DNA of 26,543 bases from Spartobacteria bacterium UBA5019 (GTDB lineage Bacteria > Verrucomicrobiota > Verrucomicrobiia > Chthoniobacterales > Terrimicrobiaceae), in assembly GCA_002396485.1 (NCBI GenBank), contig DGXZ01000005.1:1-26543 (forward strand). The letters run 5' to 3'. The translations under genes were made by a program, and so were the position numbers. The notes beneath the pieces are model-generated. The model worked only from the letters and a program-made list of their open reading frames with translations. It was not told where the DNA came from and searched no databases. Shown piece by piece: positions 6,452 to 13,783 of the stretch; position 1 is the first letter of the stretch, and every line of letters starts with the position of its first letter.

Positions 6452-6554
6452 TTTCTTTTCTTTCAGAATGGTGGATTGTGAATGTGAAGCATGGCGCCCG
6501 AAAGCGCTGGACATTTGAGTTTATGGAAATTCACGAATCCGAAAATCAATTTTT
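6452..6554. promoter_or_regulatory. Divergent intergenic region, serA / M50 protease
   Basis: A gap of 103 bp between divergently read genes, so it should hold promoters for both. I could not pick -35/-10 pairs with confidence. The plus-strand side is AT-rich (AATCAATTTTT just before the ATG at 6555), with no clear Shine-Dalgarno sequence. Confidence 0.5.
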
Positions 6555-7286
6555 ATGAAATGGTCGTATCGCATCGCCCGGATCTCAGGCATCGATGTCA
6601 GAATCCATGTCACTTTCCTACTCCTACCGGCCTTTTTTGGATTCGCGGGATGGCGGGATGCGGGATGGCCTGGAGCAGTGGGCGAGGTTTCCTTTATAGC
6701 GGCCCTGTTTTTCTGCGTTCTTCTGCATGAATTCGGGCACGCCATGGCTGGCAGAAGATATGGCATCCGCACGCCGGATATCACGCTGCTTCCTATCGGC
6801 GGAGTGGCGCGGATGGATCAAATTCCCGACAAACCCTCGATGGAACTCGTCATTGCTGTGGCGGGGCCGGCTGTGAATGTGGCGATTGCCACAGTGCTGG
6901 CAGGAATTCTGATGCTGACAGGAGGCATTCTGGCTGGGCCGGACAACACTCTGCGCGTCATGCTTCACAACCTGCTGGTGGTGAATTGCGGGTTGATTAT
7001 TTTCAACATGATACCGGCTTTCCCGATGGATGGTGGGCGGGTGCTGCGAGCGCTATTGGCGATGAAATTCAGCCATCTCGGGGCGACTCGGGTGGCCGCG
7101 AGGACCGGGCAGGTGCTGGCGTGCGGATTTGCCGTGCTGGGATTTTTTGGGAATCCCATGCTGATGCTCATTGCTTTGTTTGTGTTCAATGGGGCCCAAG
7201 TGGAATTGCAATACGCGGTTCAGCAGGACCAATACGAACAAATGCTACGGGAAATGATGGCGAGGAACGACCCTCGACAACTTTAA
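6555..7286 (+). CDS. Site-2-type intramembrane metalloprotease (peptidase M50)
   Basis: Integral membrane zinc protease of 243 residues. The HEFGH motif is at residues 58-62 inside a hydrophobic segment, and the third zinc ligand is Asp159 in NMIPAFPMDGGR. Several membrane segments are visible (about 18-32, 46-58, 98-122, 137-153, 178-200). There is no PDZ domain, so it is not an RseP orthologue, and the CBS pair found in many short M50 proteins is missing as well: the chain ends in a charged tail (QYEQMLREMMARN). The closest family type is the compact SpoIVFB-like group. Substrate unknown; neighbours (pseudouridine synthase, recF) give no clue. The 93-bp gap to the next gene leaves room for a separate promoter there. 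Confidence 0.92.
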   Translation: MKWSYRIARISGIDVRIHVTFLLLPAFFGFAGWRDAGWPGAVGEVSFIAALFFCVLLHEFGHAMAGRRYGIRTPDITLLPIGGVARMDQIPDKPSMELVIAVAGPAVNVAIATVLAGILMLTGGILAGPDNTLRVMLHNLLVVNCGLIIFNMIPAFPMDGGRVLRALLAMKFSHLGATRVAARTGQVLACGFAVLGFFGNPMLMLIALFVFNGAQVELQYAVQQDQYEQMLREMMARNDPRQL

Positions 7287-7379
7287 AAACACAGCCTGCC
7301 TTTGCCGATCTCCTTGCGTTGAGGGTTCCATGCCGCCAGACTTTGAAAAGCCTCGCTTGCATTTTTTGAGGCCACAAGC

Positions 7380-8312
7380 ATGCCACTTCACTTTCTCGTT
7401 ACGCCGGAACAGGCGGGTCAGCGTTTAGATAAATTCCTCGGAACCGGGTGCCAGGATTTCTCGCGTGCCAGGCTCCAGGCCTTCATTCGAGATGGACATG
7501 CGCTCGTGAACAAGGTCGCCGCGAAGCCCTCGTATCCCCTCCGCGACGGGGATGAGGTTGTTTTTGAAATTCCGCAGGAGACAGTCCCCTCGCCTCTGGC
7601 TGCACAGGATATTCCGATCGATATCATTTTTGAGGATGAGACGCTGCTCGTGCTGAACAAGCCTGCGGGTCTGGTTGTGCATCCCGGTGCAGGAAACCGC
7701 GAGGGCACACTGGCGAATGGACTCCTCCACCATTGCGGCGGGCTGGAAATCGTGGGCGGCGAGGGCCGTCCTGGGATCGTCCACCGTTTGGACAAGGAGA
7801 CATCAGGCTGCATTGTGGTGGCTAAAACCGAGGCCGCGCACAATTCGCTGTCGGCACAGTTTGCATCCCGCGAGGTGGAAAAATCCTACCTGGCCCTTGC
7901 CGACGGGGTTCCGCGCATGCCCCACGGTAAGATCGACGCGGCCATCGGCCGTCATCCCGTGCACCGCCAGAAAATGGCGGTCGTCGATCGCGGGAGGGAT
8001 GCCCTCACCCACTATCGAGTGCTTGCCAACAGCAATGGAAAAGCACTCATCGAATGCCGCCCGCGAACGGGCAGGACGCACCAGATTCGTGTTCACTTGA
8101 AACACCTCGGGCATCCCGTGACAGGCGATCCTCAATATGGCCGCCGGGGCAGTGCGGAGCGGCATTACCTGCATGCCTGGAAGCTGGCATTCAAGCATCC
8201 CCTCACTGGAAAGCGTGTTCATTTCACCGCCACTCTCTCGCCGGATTTTCCGGACTGGGCGCTCGAAGCCGCACGGGCGCGCGAGGGCGACCGCATGGAG
8301 AAGTTTGCGTGA
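7380..8312 (+). CDS. RluD/RluA-family rRNA pseudouridine synthase
   Basis: Isomerises uridines to pseudouridine in large-subunit rRNA. 310 residues: an N-terminal S4 RNA-binding domain (QRLDKFLGTGCQDFSRARLQ, about 14-60), then the catalytic domain with LVLNKPAGLVVHPG and the signature PGIVHRLDKETSG, whose Asp138 is the nucleophile; motif III is RTGRTHQIRVHLKHLGHPVTGD. The S4 domain and length favour the RluD-like subgroup over RluA; the exact target positions cannot be read from sequence. The ATG at 7380 has no obvious Shine-Dalgarno. Its TGA overlaps the GTG start of recF. Confidence 0.94.
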   Translation: MPLHFLVTPEQAGQRLDKFLGTGCQDFSRARLQAFIRDGHALVNKVAAKPSYPLRDGDEVVFEIPQETVPSPLAAQDIPIDIIFEDETLLVLNKPAGLVVHPGAGNREGTLANGLLHHCGGLEIVGGEGRPGIVHRLDKETSGCIVVAKTEAAHNSLSAQFASREVEKSYLALADGVPRMPHGKIDAAIGRHPVHRQKMAVVDRGRDALTHYRVLANSNGKALIECRPRTGRTHQIRVHLKHLGHPVTGDPQYGRRGSAERHYLHAWKLAFKHPLTGKRVHFTATLSPDFPDWALEAARAREGDRMEKFA

Positions 8313-9364
8313 TCAGGGAAGTCCGGCTCCACCATTTCCGCTGCTTTGAAACTCTGGATTTTTTTCCAACACCCCACCGCACCTGCATCGTGGGCCAGAA
8401 CGCCCAGGGCAAGACTTCGATTCTCGAAGCCGTATGCGTTTTGCTCCGCCTTCAATCCCCCCGCACCTCGACAACGACCGAACTCATCAAAAGCGGGTCG
8501 GATGGTTTTTCAATTGAAGGGCATTTTGGCGACACACGTCTGCAATACCGTCACACGGCCGAGGGACGCGCGATTTCCCTCGATTCAAAGCTTCAGCAAA
8601 AATCGACAGACTATCTTTCCACCGCCCGTATCACTTGGTTTTCGAATGCCGACCTGGATCTGGTCAAGGGCTCGGGCTCTGCGAGGCGGAGGTATCTGGA
8701 TTTTCTCGGAACACAATCCGTGCCAGGATACCGCAAGGCGCTGCGGGACTACGAACGCGCCCTGCGTTCGCGCAATGCTCTCCTGAAGGATGGACGTCCA
8801 AGGCGGGAAATCGCGGCTTTTGACCCACCGCTTCTGGAAGCGGGAGATTTTCTGCTGTCGGCACGAGCCGATCTCACAAGCTCGCTGTCCCCACGCGCGG
8901 CCTCGGCGTGCCTGGAAATCAGCTCGTCATCAGATGATCTGAAAATCGCATACCGGCCTGGCTGCGAGATGCCATTTTCCCAAGCGCTCGCAGCTTCAAG
9001 GCCCGAAGAGGAGCGTCTGCGGCAAACTCTTTGCGGACCTCACCGGGATGATTTGGATTTTCAACTCAACGCTCTCAAGGCCTCCTCGTTTGCCTCGGAA
9101 GGTCAACAACGCACCATTGCGCTTGCGCTTAAGATCGCTCAAGCACGCCATATCGAGGCGATGCACTCGCATCCCCCACTGCTCCTCTTGGACGACATCT
9201 TCGGGGAACTCGATACGGCGCGCCGCAATCGACTCCTTGCCGCACTGCCTCAAGGAGCACAAACACTGATTACAACCACATTCCTCGACTGGGCGCGGGA
9301 TGCAGAGGAAATGACGGTTTTCAACTTGTCCGGAAAAACACTGACTCCGGGATCTTCCAAGTGA
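8309..9364 (+). CDS. recF: DNA replication and repair protein RecF
   Basis: SMC-like ATPase that with RecO and RecR directs RecA to single-strand gaps. The GTG at 8309 is chosen because it overlaps the preceding stop as GTGA and begins exactly at the family's N-terminus (IREVRLHHFRCFETLDF); 351 residues, normal for RecF. Walker A is GQNAQGKT (residues 29-36), the dimer-contact region includes RRYLDFLGTQ, and the Walker B/D-loop is LLLLDDIFGELDTARRNRLL near 300. In many bacteria recF sits between dnaN and gyrB; here it is between a pseudouridine synthase and a flavoprotein, so it has moved out of the origin cluster. Its TGA overlaps the next start as well. Confidence 0.95.
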   Translation: MIREVRLHHFRCFETLDFFPTPHRTCIVGQNAQGKTSILEAVCVLLRLQSPRTSTTTELIKSGSDGFSIEGHFGDTRLQYRHTAEGRAISLDSKLQQKSTDYLSTARITWFSNADLDLVKGSGSARRRYLDFLGTQSVPGYRKALRDYERALRSRNALLKDGRPRREIAAFDPPLLEAGDFLLSARADLTSSLSPRAASACLEISSSSDDLKIAYRPGCEMPFSQALAASRPEEERLRQTLCGPHRDDLDFQLNALKASSFASEGQQRTIALALKIAQARHIEAMHSHPPLLLLDDIFGELDTARRNRLLAALPQGAQTLITTTFLDWARDAEEMTVFNLSGKTLTPGSSK

Positions 9365-10557
9365 TGCGCATCGCCATCATAGGCGGCGGCCCGGCAGGTT
9401 TGCGTGCCGCCGAGGTCGCCGCAGAAGCAGGTGCTGAAGTGACACTCTTCGACGCGAAGCCCTCTGTCGGGCGAAAATTTCTAGTGGCCGGAAAAGGCGG
9501 CATGAACCTCACCCACTCGGAACCGCTGGAGGCCTTCGCCAGCCGCTACTCGGCATCCACGCAAAGCGGGGAGGTTTGGAGTTCGATTTTAGCAGGATTT
9601 ACGCCGGCAGATCTCCGCGAGTGGGCGAGAAGACTTGGGGCAGAGACTTTCGAGGCCGGAAGCGGCAGGGTTTATTTGAAAAACCTCAAAGCCGTCACGC
9701 TGCTGCGCTCTTGGGTGGCGAGGCTGAAATCCTTGGGCGTTCGCCTTGAAATGAGGCACCGCCTTGTTTCCGTGACGCCTGGCTCAACGATCCGGATCTC
9801 TTTTTCGAATGGGGCCAGTGCGGAGGCGGATGCCGTCATCCTCGCACTTGGCGGCGCATCCTGGCCGCAAACCGGCTCCGACGGACAGTGGACAGGCGCT
9901 CTCGAAAATCTTGGCATTTCCATTCAGCCTCTCGCGGCTGCCAACTGCGGGTGGGAGCATGACTGGAATCCGGATTTCCTGACACTCGCCGAGGGCCAAC
10001 CACTGAAAAATGTGACCGTGCGAGCTGGAGAAAAGCAATTTCAGGGCGAACTCATGATCACCCGCTACGGCATCGAGGGAGGACCCGTTTACGCCCTCGG
10101 AAAAACACTCCGCGCAATGCCTGCTCCTTGGATAACTATTGATCTCAAGCCCGCGCATTCGAGCGAACAACTTGTGGCCAAGATGGAATCTGTTCGCCGG
10201 AATTTCACAGCCGAGGCACGCCAGCGTTGGAAGCTTGGCGAGGCGGCCTATGCACTCCTTGCGCGCAACGAATGGAAGGATCCCCACTCGCTCGCCCACG
10301 AAGCAAAGAACTGTGTGCTCCCATTGAAAGGCCCCCGACCTGTTGCCGAATCGATCTCCAGCGGAGGCGGGGTGTGCTGGAGTGAGATCGACTCAAGCCT
10401 GATGGTCAAAAGACTTCCCGGACTTTTTGTGGCAGGGGAAATGATCGACTGGGAGGCGCCCACAGGAGGCTACCTGCTACAGGGATGCTTTGCCACAGGA
10501 TCGCTTACGGCGAAATCCGCCCTGGCGTGGCTCAGGCCACCCGACGCCCCACTATGA
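9364..10557 (+). CDS. BaiN/HI0933-type FAD-dependent oxidoreductase
   Basis: Flavoprotein of about 397 residues. FAD-binding Rossmann motif IIGGGPAGLRAAEVAAEAG at the N-terminus, followed by VGRKFLVAGKGGMNLTHSEP, the hallmark of the HI0933/YhiN family, and the C-terminal FAD block GGGVCWSEIDSSLM, LFVAGEMIDWEAPTGGYLLQGCFATG. It resembles the subgroup known as the PP_4765 family. Substrate unknown for almost all members. The ATG at 9364 shares its A with the recF stop (TGATG); a GTG at 9361 would add one residue. The 3' end runs 26 bp into the convergent NfeD gene. Confidence 0.92.
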   Translation: MRIAIIGGGPAGLRAAEVAAEAGAEVTLFDAKPSVGRKFLVAGKGGMNLTHSEPLEAFASRYSASTQSGEVWSSILAGFTPADLREWARRLGAETFEAGSGRVYLKNLKAVTLLRSWVARLKSLGVRLEMRHRLVSVTPGSTIRISFSNGASAEADAVILALGGASWPQTGSDGQWTGALENLGISIQPLAAANCGWEHDWNPDFLTLAEGQPLKNVTVRAGEKQFQGELMITRYGIEGGPVYALGKTLRAMPAPWITIDLKPAHSSEQLVAKMESVRRNFTAEARQRWKLGEAAYALLARNEWKDPHSLAHEAKNCVLPLKGPRPVAESISSGGGVCWSEIDSSLMVKRLPGLFVAGEMIDWEAPTGGYLLQGCFATGSLTAKSALAWLRPPDAPL

Positions 10558-11926
10558 TGTTCTGACCATTCACCGCGAGGACTTGGATTTTTGTTCCAGC
10601 CTCCAGGAATTCACCATTCGTCATCACATCAAAGACCCCACCGCTGATCTCACCGCGACCAGACGGGCGCAGAATGGAGAGCGCCACGCCGGTCTCCCCG
10701 GCTGACACCTTGGCCGCAGCTCCAAGCTCGGTGACGACGGGCGCGATGGATGGACCGGCAGGAGAACTCGACGATAAAAACAGACCGCGAAAGATTGGAA
10801 TGCTCGGGAGAAATCTCGCCAAAAGCGCAACCCCAACCGCGCTGGCAACAAAGGTGATGATGAGGTTCCACATCGGGACTTGAAGTCTCTCGAATGAAAA
10901 ATTGATCGGCTGGGCCGGGTATAAGTCCACCATCGAAAAAAACAGCGCCGCGAGCACCATCAGAGCGCCACCGAGGGCTAAAAAGAAAACTCCCGGAAAA
11001 AAAATGACTTCAATCAAAATACAGAGCACACCCATCACAAAAAGGGCGACCATTTCCAATCCCGTAAGGCCCGCGATGTAATGCCCACCGAAAAATAGCA
11101 AAAAACAAACCGCCGAGAGGACACCCGCCACTCCGAAACCCGGGGCCTTGAATTCGAGATAGGCTCCCATCACTCCCCCGAGAAGAAAGAGGGGGGCAAG
11201 CATGGTGATCCATTGGGCGATGTTCTCAAAGCCTGATGGATCCAAGCGCACGATCCGCTCTGGAGAAAGCCCGCAAGTCGTGACAAGCGCGGCGACATCC
11301 GGCTCGATACCGGAGGCCAGCAGAGGCTTTCCTCCGATGTCCCGAACGGCTTCTTGCGCGCTCAATGTGAGCAACGCACCCTTGGGATTGATGACTTCAC
11401 CACCGATCTTCACCTCTTTATCGAGGTTCATAAATCCATCCACCAACTCGGGGTGGTATCCGTTTTTCTGGGCCACACTGCGAAAGTATCCCGAGTAGTA
11501 GGAAACGATCTTGGCATTCATCGTTTCGGGGATTTCCTGACCACTGCCCGCCACTGGCGCGGCGGCTCCGATGGCGCTCACCGGAGCCATGAAAACCTTT
11601 TTCGTGCCAAGGGCGATCAACGCGCCCGCCGAGCCTGCATTGGCATTCACATAAGTGTAGGCGGGAATCGGACTCTTGGAGAACATCTGCACGATCTTCT
11701 CAGTCGCCTTCAGATCCCCGCCGGGCGTGTCCATATCCAAAACGACAGCGGATGCCGCCACCGACTCCGCATTTTTCAAAGCTCGGCGGAGGAAGAAAAA
11801 TTGCGCTTCGCTCACCGCTCCCTTCACAGGCAGGACAACGACAGCCCCAGTGGAAATGTTTTTTTCAGCCGCCTGCAGAGGCAGCAGAGAGGCAAGGCAC
11901 ACAAAAATCAAAAGAAGGCTCTTCAT
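10532..11926 (-). CDS. NfeD-family membrane-bound serine protease (ClpP-like)
   Basis: Start taken at 11926 (MKSLLLIFVCLASLLPLQA), which gives a clean signal peptide; GGGAGA lies upstream. 464 residues. Residues about 25-210 are a ClpP-class protease domain: the oxyanion-type DTPGG, a nucleophile Ser about residue 99 in NANAGSAGALIALG, and a Lys in the NPKGALLTLSAQEA region. Four to five membrane segments follow (about 230-370), then a C-terminal OB-fold NfeD domain (GETGVALSILRPSGRGEI ... VLAVNGQNIIVGRRV). Long NfeD1b proteins are associated with flotillin-like FloA and membrane quality control. In many genomes the gene precedes floA; here floA is about 6.4 kb away in another unit. Confidence 0.93.
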   Translation of the reverse strand: MKSLLLIFVCLASLLPLQAAEKNISTGAVVVLPVKGAVSEAQFFFLRRALKNAESVAASAVVLDMDTPGGDLKATEKIVQMFSKSPIPAYTYVNANAGSAGALIALGTKKVFMAPVSAIGAAAPVAGSGQEIPETMNAKIVSYYSGYFRSVAQKNGYHPELVDGFMNLDKEVKIGGEVINPKGALLTLSAQEAVRDIGGKPLLASGIEPDVAALVTTCGLSPERIVRLDPSGFENIAQWITMLAPLFLLGGVMGAYLEFKAPGFGVAGVLSAVCFLLFFGGHYIAGLTGLEMVALFVMGVLCILIEVIFFPGVFFLALGGALMVLAALFFSMVDLYPAQPINFSFERLQVPMWNLIITFVASAVGVALLARFLPSIPIFRGLFLSSSSPAGPSIAPVVTELGAAAKVSAGETGVALSILRPSGRGEISGGVFDVMTNGEFLEAGTKIQVLAVNGQNIIVGRRVA

Positions 11927-11978
11927 ATCATCGGAAATCTCCCTCGCACCCAAACTCACCGCAAGGTATTTTCAGGCT
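11927..11978. promoter_or_regulatory. Divergent region, nfeD-type gene / dnaG
   Basis: Only 52 bp separate the two starts, so promoters for one or both genes must overlap the coding regions. It contains GGGAGA (minus-strand reading), likely the ribosome site for the protease, and CAAGG upstream of the dnaG GTG. I do not see a convincing -10 box. Confidence 0.4.
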
Positions 11979-13772
11979 GTGGGTCTCATCTCCGAGGAAA
12001 CAATCCAGCGCGTCAGCGATGCCAATGACATCGTTGATTTGATCGGTTCGTATTTTCCGCTCAAGCGCGCGGGAACGAGTTTTCGCGCGCTTTGTCCCTT
12101 CCATCGCGAGAAGTCCCCGTCCTTCCATGTGAACCCCGCCCGGCAGAACTACCACTGCTTCGGATGCGGAGCGGGGGGAGGCGTTCTCCGCTTCGTTATG
12201 GAATATGAACACCTGGACTTCCCGTCGGCCGTTCGGCGCCTTGCCCAGCGCGCAGGCATTCCCATCATCGAAGAGGCAGCGACATCGGAAGACCACCAGA
12301 AACACAGCCTGCGCCAGCGTCTTTTAGCCCTCCACGCCGAGGCATCAGCATGGTTCCACGATCAACTCCTGAAATCCCCGGACGCCTCCCTGGCCAGAGA
12401 CTATCTCAAGTCGAGATCCCTGAATTCAAACATCGCAAAATCCTGGCAACTCGGCTTTGCGCCAGCCTCATGGGACGCGCTCCTCACGCACCTGCGCGGA
12501 CGCCGATTTTCCTCGGAGGAAATCATCCAAAGCGGCCTCGCCTCCTCCAAAGACGAAGGCTCGAATTCCAACAACGCGATCTATAGTAGATTCCGCAACC
12601 GGGTTATGTTTCCGATCCGCAATGATTACGGTGAGGTCATCGCCTTCAGCGGACGCATTCTTGAGGCCGACGCAAAGGCGGCAAAATATGTCAACTCCCC
12701 CGAGACACCGCTTTTCACCAAGGGCCGCGTCCTCTACGGGCTCGATAAAACAAAACGCGACCTCATCGAGAAAAATGCGGCCATCGTTTGTGAAGGACAG
12801 ATCGATTTGATCTCAGCCTTCGAAGCAGGCATCCGGAATGTCATTGCTCCGCAAGGCACCGCCTTCACTGGCGACCAGGCCCGTCTTTTGAAACGCTATG
12901 TCGAAACCGTCCTGCTCTGCTTCGACTCGGATGCCGCAGGGAAAAAAGCTGCCACACGCTCCCTGCCCGCACTGCTCTCCCAAGGTTTGCTTGTAAAAAT
13001 AGTGACCCTCCCGCAAGGCGAGGATCCCGACTCCCTCATCCGCCGCGCGGGTCCAGAGGCATTTTTGGAAGTCGTGAACAATGCGACGGACTTTTTCGAG
13101 CACAGCCTCAACGAGGCGTTCGCGTCAGGCGAACTCAATGACAGCGCCGGCAAATCCCGCCTCGTCAGCCGAATCGCCCCGCCGCTGGCACTCGTGCAGG
13201 ACGCCGTTCTGAGGGAGACCCTGCTGGGACGCATCGCCTCGCGCCTCGGACTTCCCCAACCCGCCATTCGCGTCGCCATGAAAGCGCCCGCCATCGATCA
13301 AGAGGAGGCCGAGACTCCGACACAACAGGCCGAGGAAAAAATCATTCTCTCCGCCGGCATGGAAATGCTGTGTCGTCTTGCACTGACCAGCAACGAGGTG
13401 CGGGAATGGCTTCGAATCCAAAACCCACTTGATACATTCGAACCAGGAGGCGTTTTGGTGAATAAACTGGCCCAAGCGGACTACGAAGACGAGTCGCCTC
13501 CTCCCCCCACCCTGCTCGCTCAACTGACGCAGCCCGAGGAACGCCTGATATCGGCGATGGATATCCACCGATTGACTCCCGAGCCGCTTAAACGCGCTAG
13601 ACAATTGCTGCAAGGACTCCATGTGCAGCAACTCAGCCGTGAAATCGATGGATTGAAGAGCCGGATTGCCGATCCGGCGATTCCAGCGGCGCAAAGACAA
13701 AAAATCCAAAAACAAATCCTTGACCTCACGATCCGTGTGGCAGATGTTCGACGGCCTTTTCTCCAGGCCTAA
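11979..13772 (+). CDS. dnaG: DNA primase
   Basis: Makes RNA primers for replication. The frame is open far upstream into the divergent protease gene, but similarity begins at GLISEETIQRVSDANDIVDLIG, so the GTG at 11979 is taken (597 residues). N-terminal CHC2 zinc finger with C39, H42, C60 and C63 (CPFHREKSPSFHV ... YHCFGCGAGGG); core with RNRVMFPIRNDYGEVIAFSGR; TOPRIM domain with the Glu of VCEGQIDLISAFEAG and the metal-binding DSDAAG; C-terminal helicase-interaction part (last 150 residues) poorly conserved but present in length. EGQ-I-D replaces the more common EGYMD. rpoD follows after 11 bp. Confidence 0.96.
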   Translation: MGLISEETIQRVSDANDIVDLIGSYFPLKRAGTSFRALCPFHREKSPSFHVNPARQNYHCFGCGAGGGVLRFVMEYEHLDFPSAVRRLAQRAGIPIIEEAATSEDHQKHSLRQRLLALHAEASAWFHDQLLKSPDASLARDYLKSRSLNSNIAKSWQLGFAPASWDALLTHLRGRRFSSEEIIQSGLASSKDEGSNSNNAIYSRFRNRVMFPIRNDYGEVIAFSGRILEADAKAAKYVNSPETPLFTKGRVLYGLDKTKRDLIEKNAAIVCEGQIDLISAFEAGIRNVIAPQGTAFTGDQARLLKRYVETVLLCFDSDAAGKKAATRSLPALLSQGLLVKIVTLPQGEDPDSLIRRAGPEAFLEVVNNATDFFEHSLNEAFASGELNDSAGKSRLVSRIAPPLALVQDAVLRETLLGRIASRLGLPQPAIRVAMKAPAIDQEEAETPTQQAEEKIILSAGMEMLCRLALTSNEVREWLRIQNPLDTFEPGGVLVNKLAQADYEDESPPPPTLLAQLTQPEERLISAMDIHRLTPEPLKRARQLLQGLHVQQLSREIDGLKSRIADPAIPAAQRQKIQKQILDLTIRVADVRRPFLQA

Positions 13773-13783
13773 CGGAAAGCAGA

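Noticed and set aside
5189..6481. 430-codon plus-strand frame antisense to serA
   Set aside because: serA is unmistakable on the other strand with all catalytic motifs. The antisense frame is a product of high GC and codon bias.
7343..7375. GCCTC ... GAGGC inverted repeat with a T run before the pseudouridine synthase gene, as a terminator
   Set aside because: The T run is in the loop rather than after the stem and the stem has only five pairs. It is not a convincing terminator for the M50 gene.
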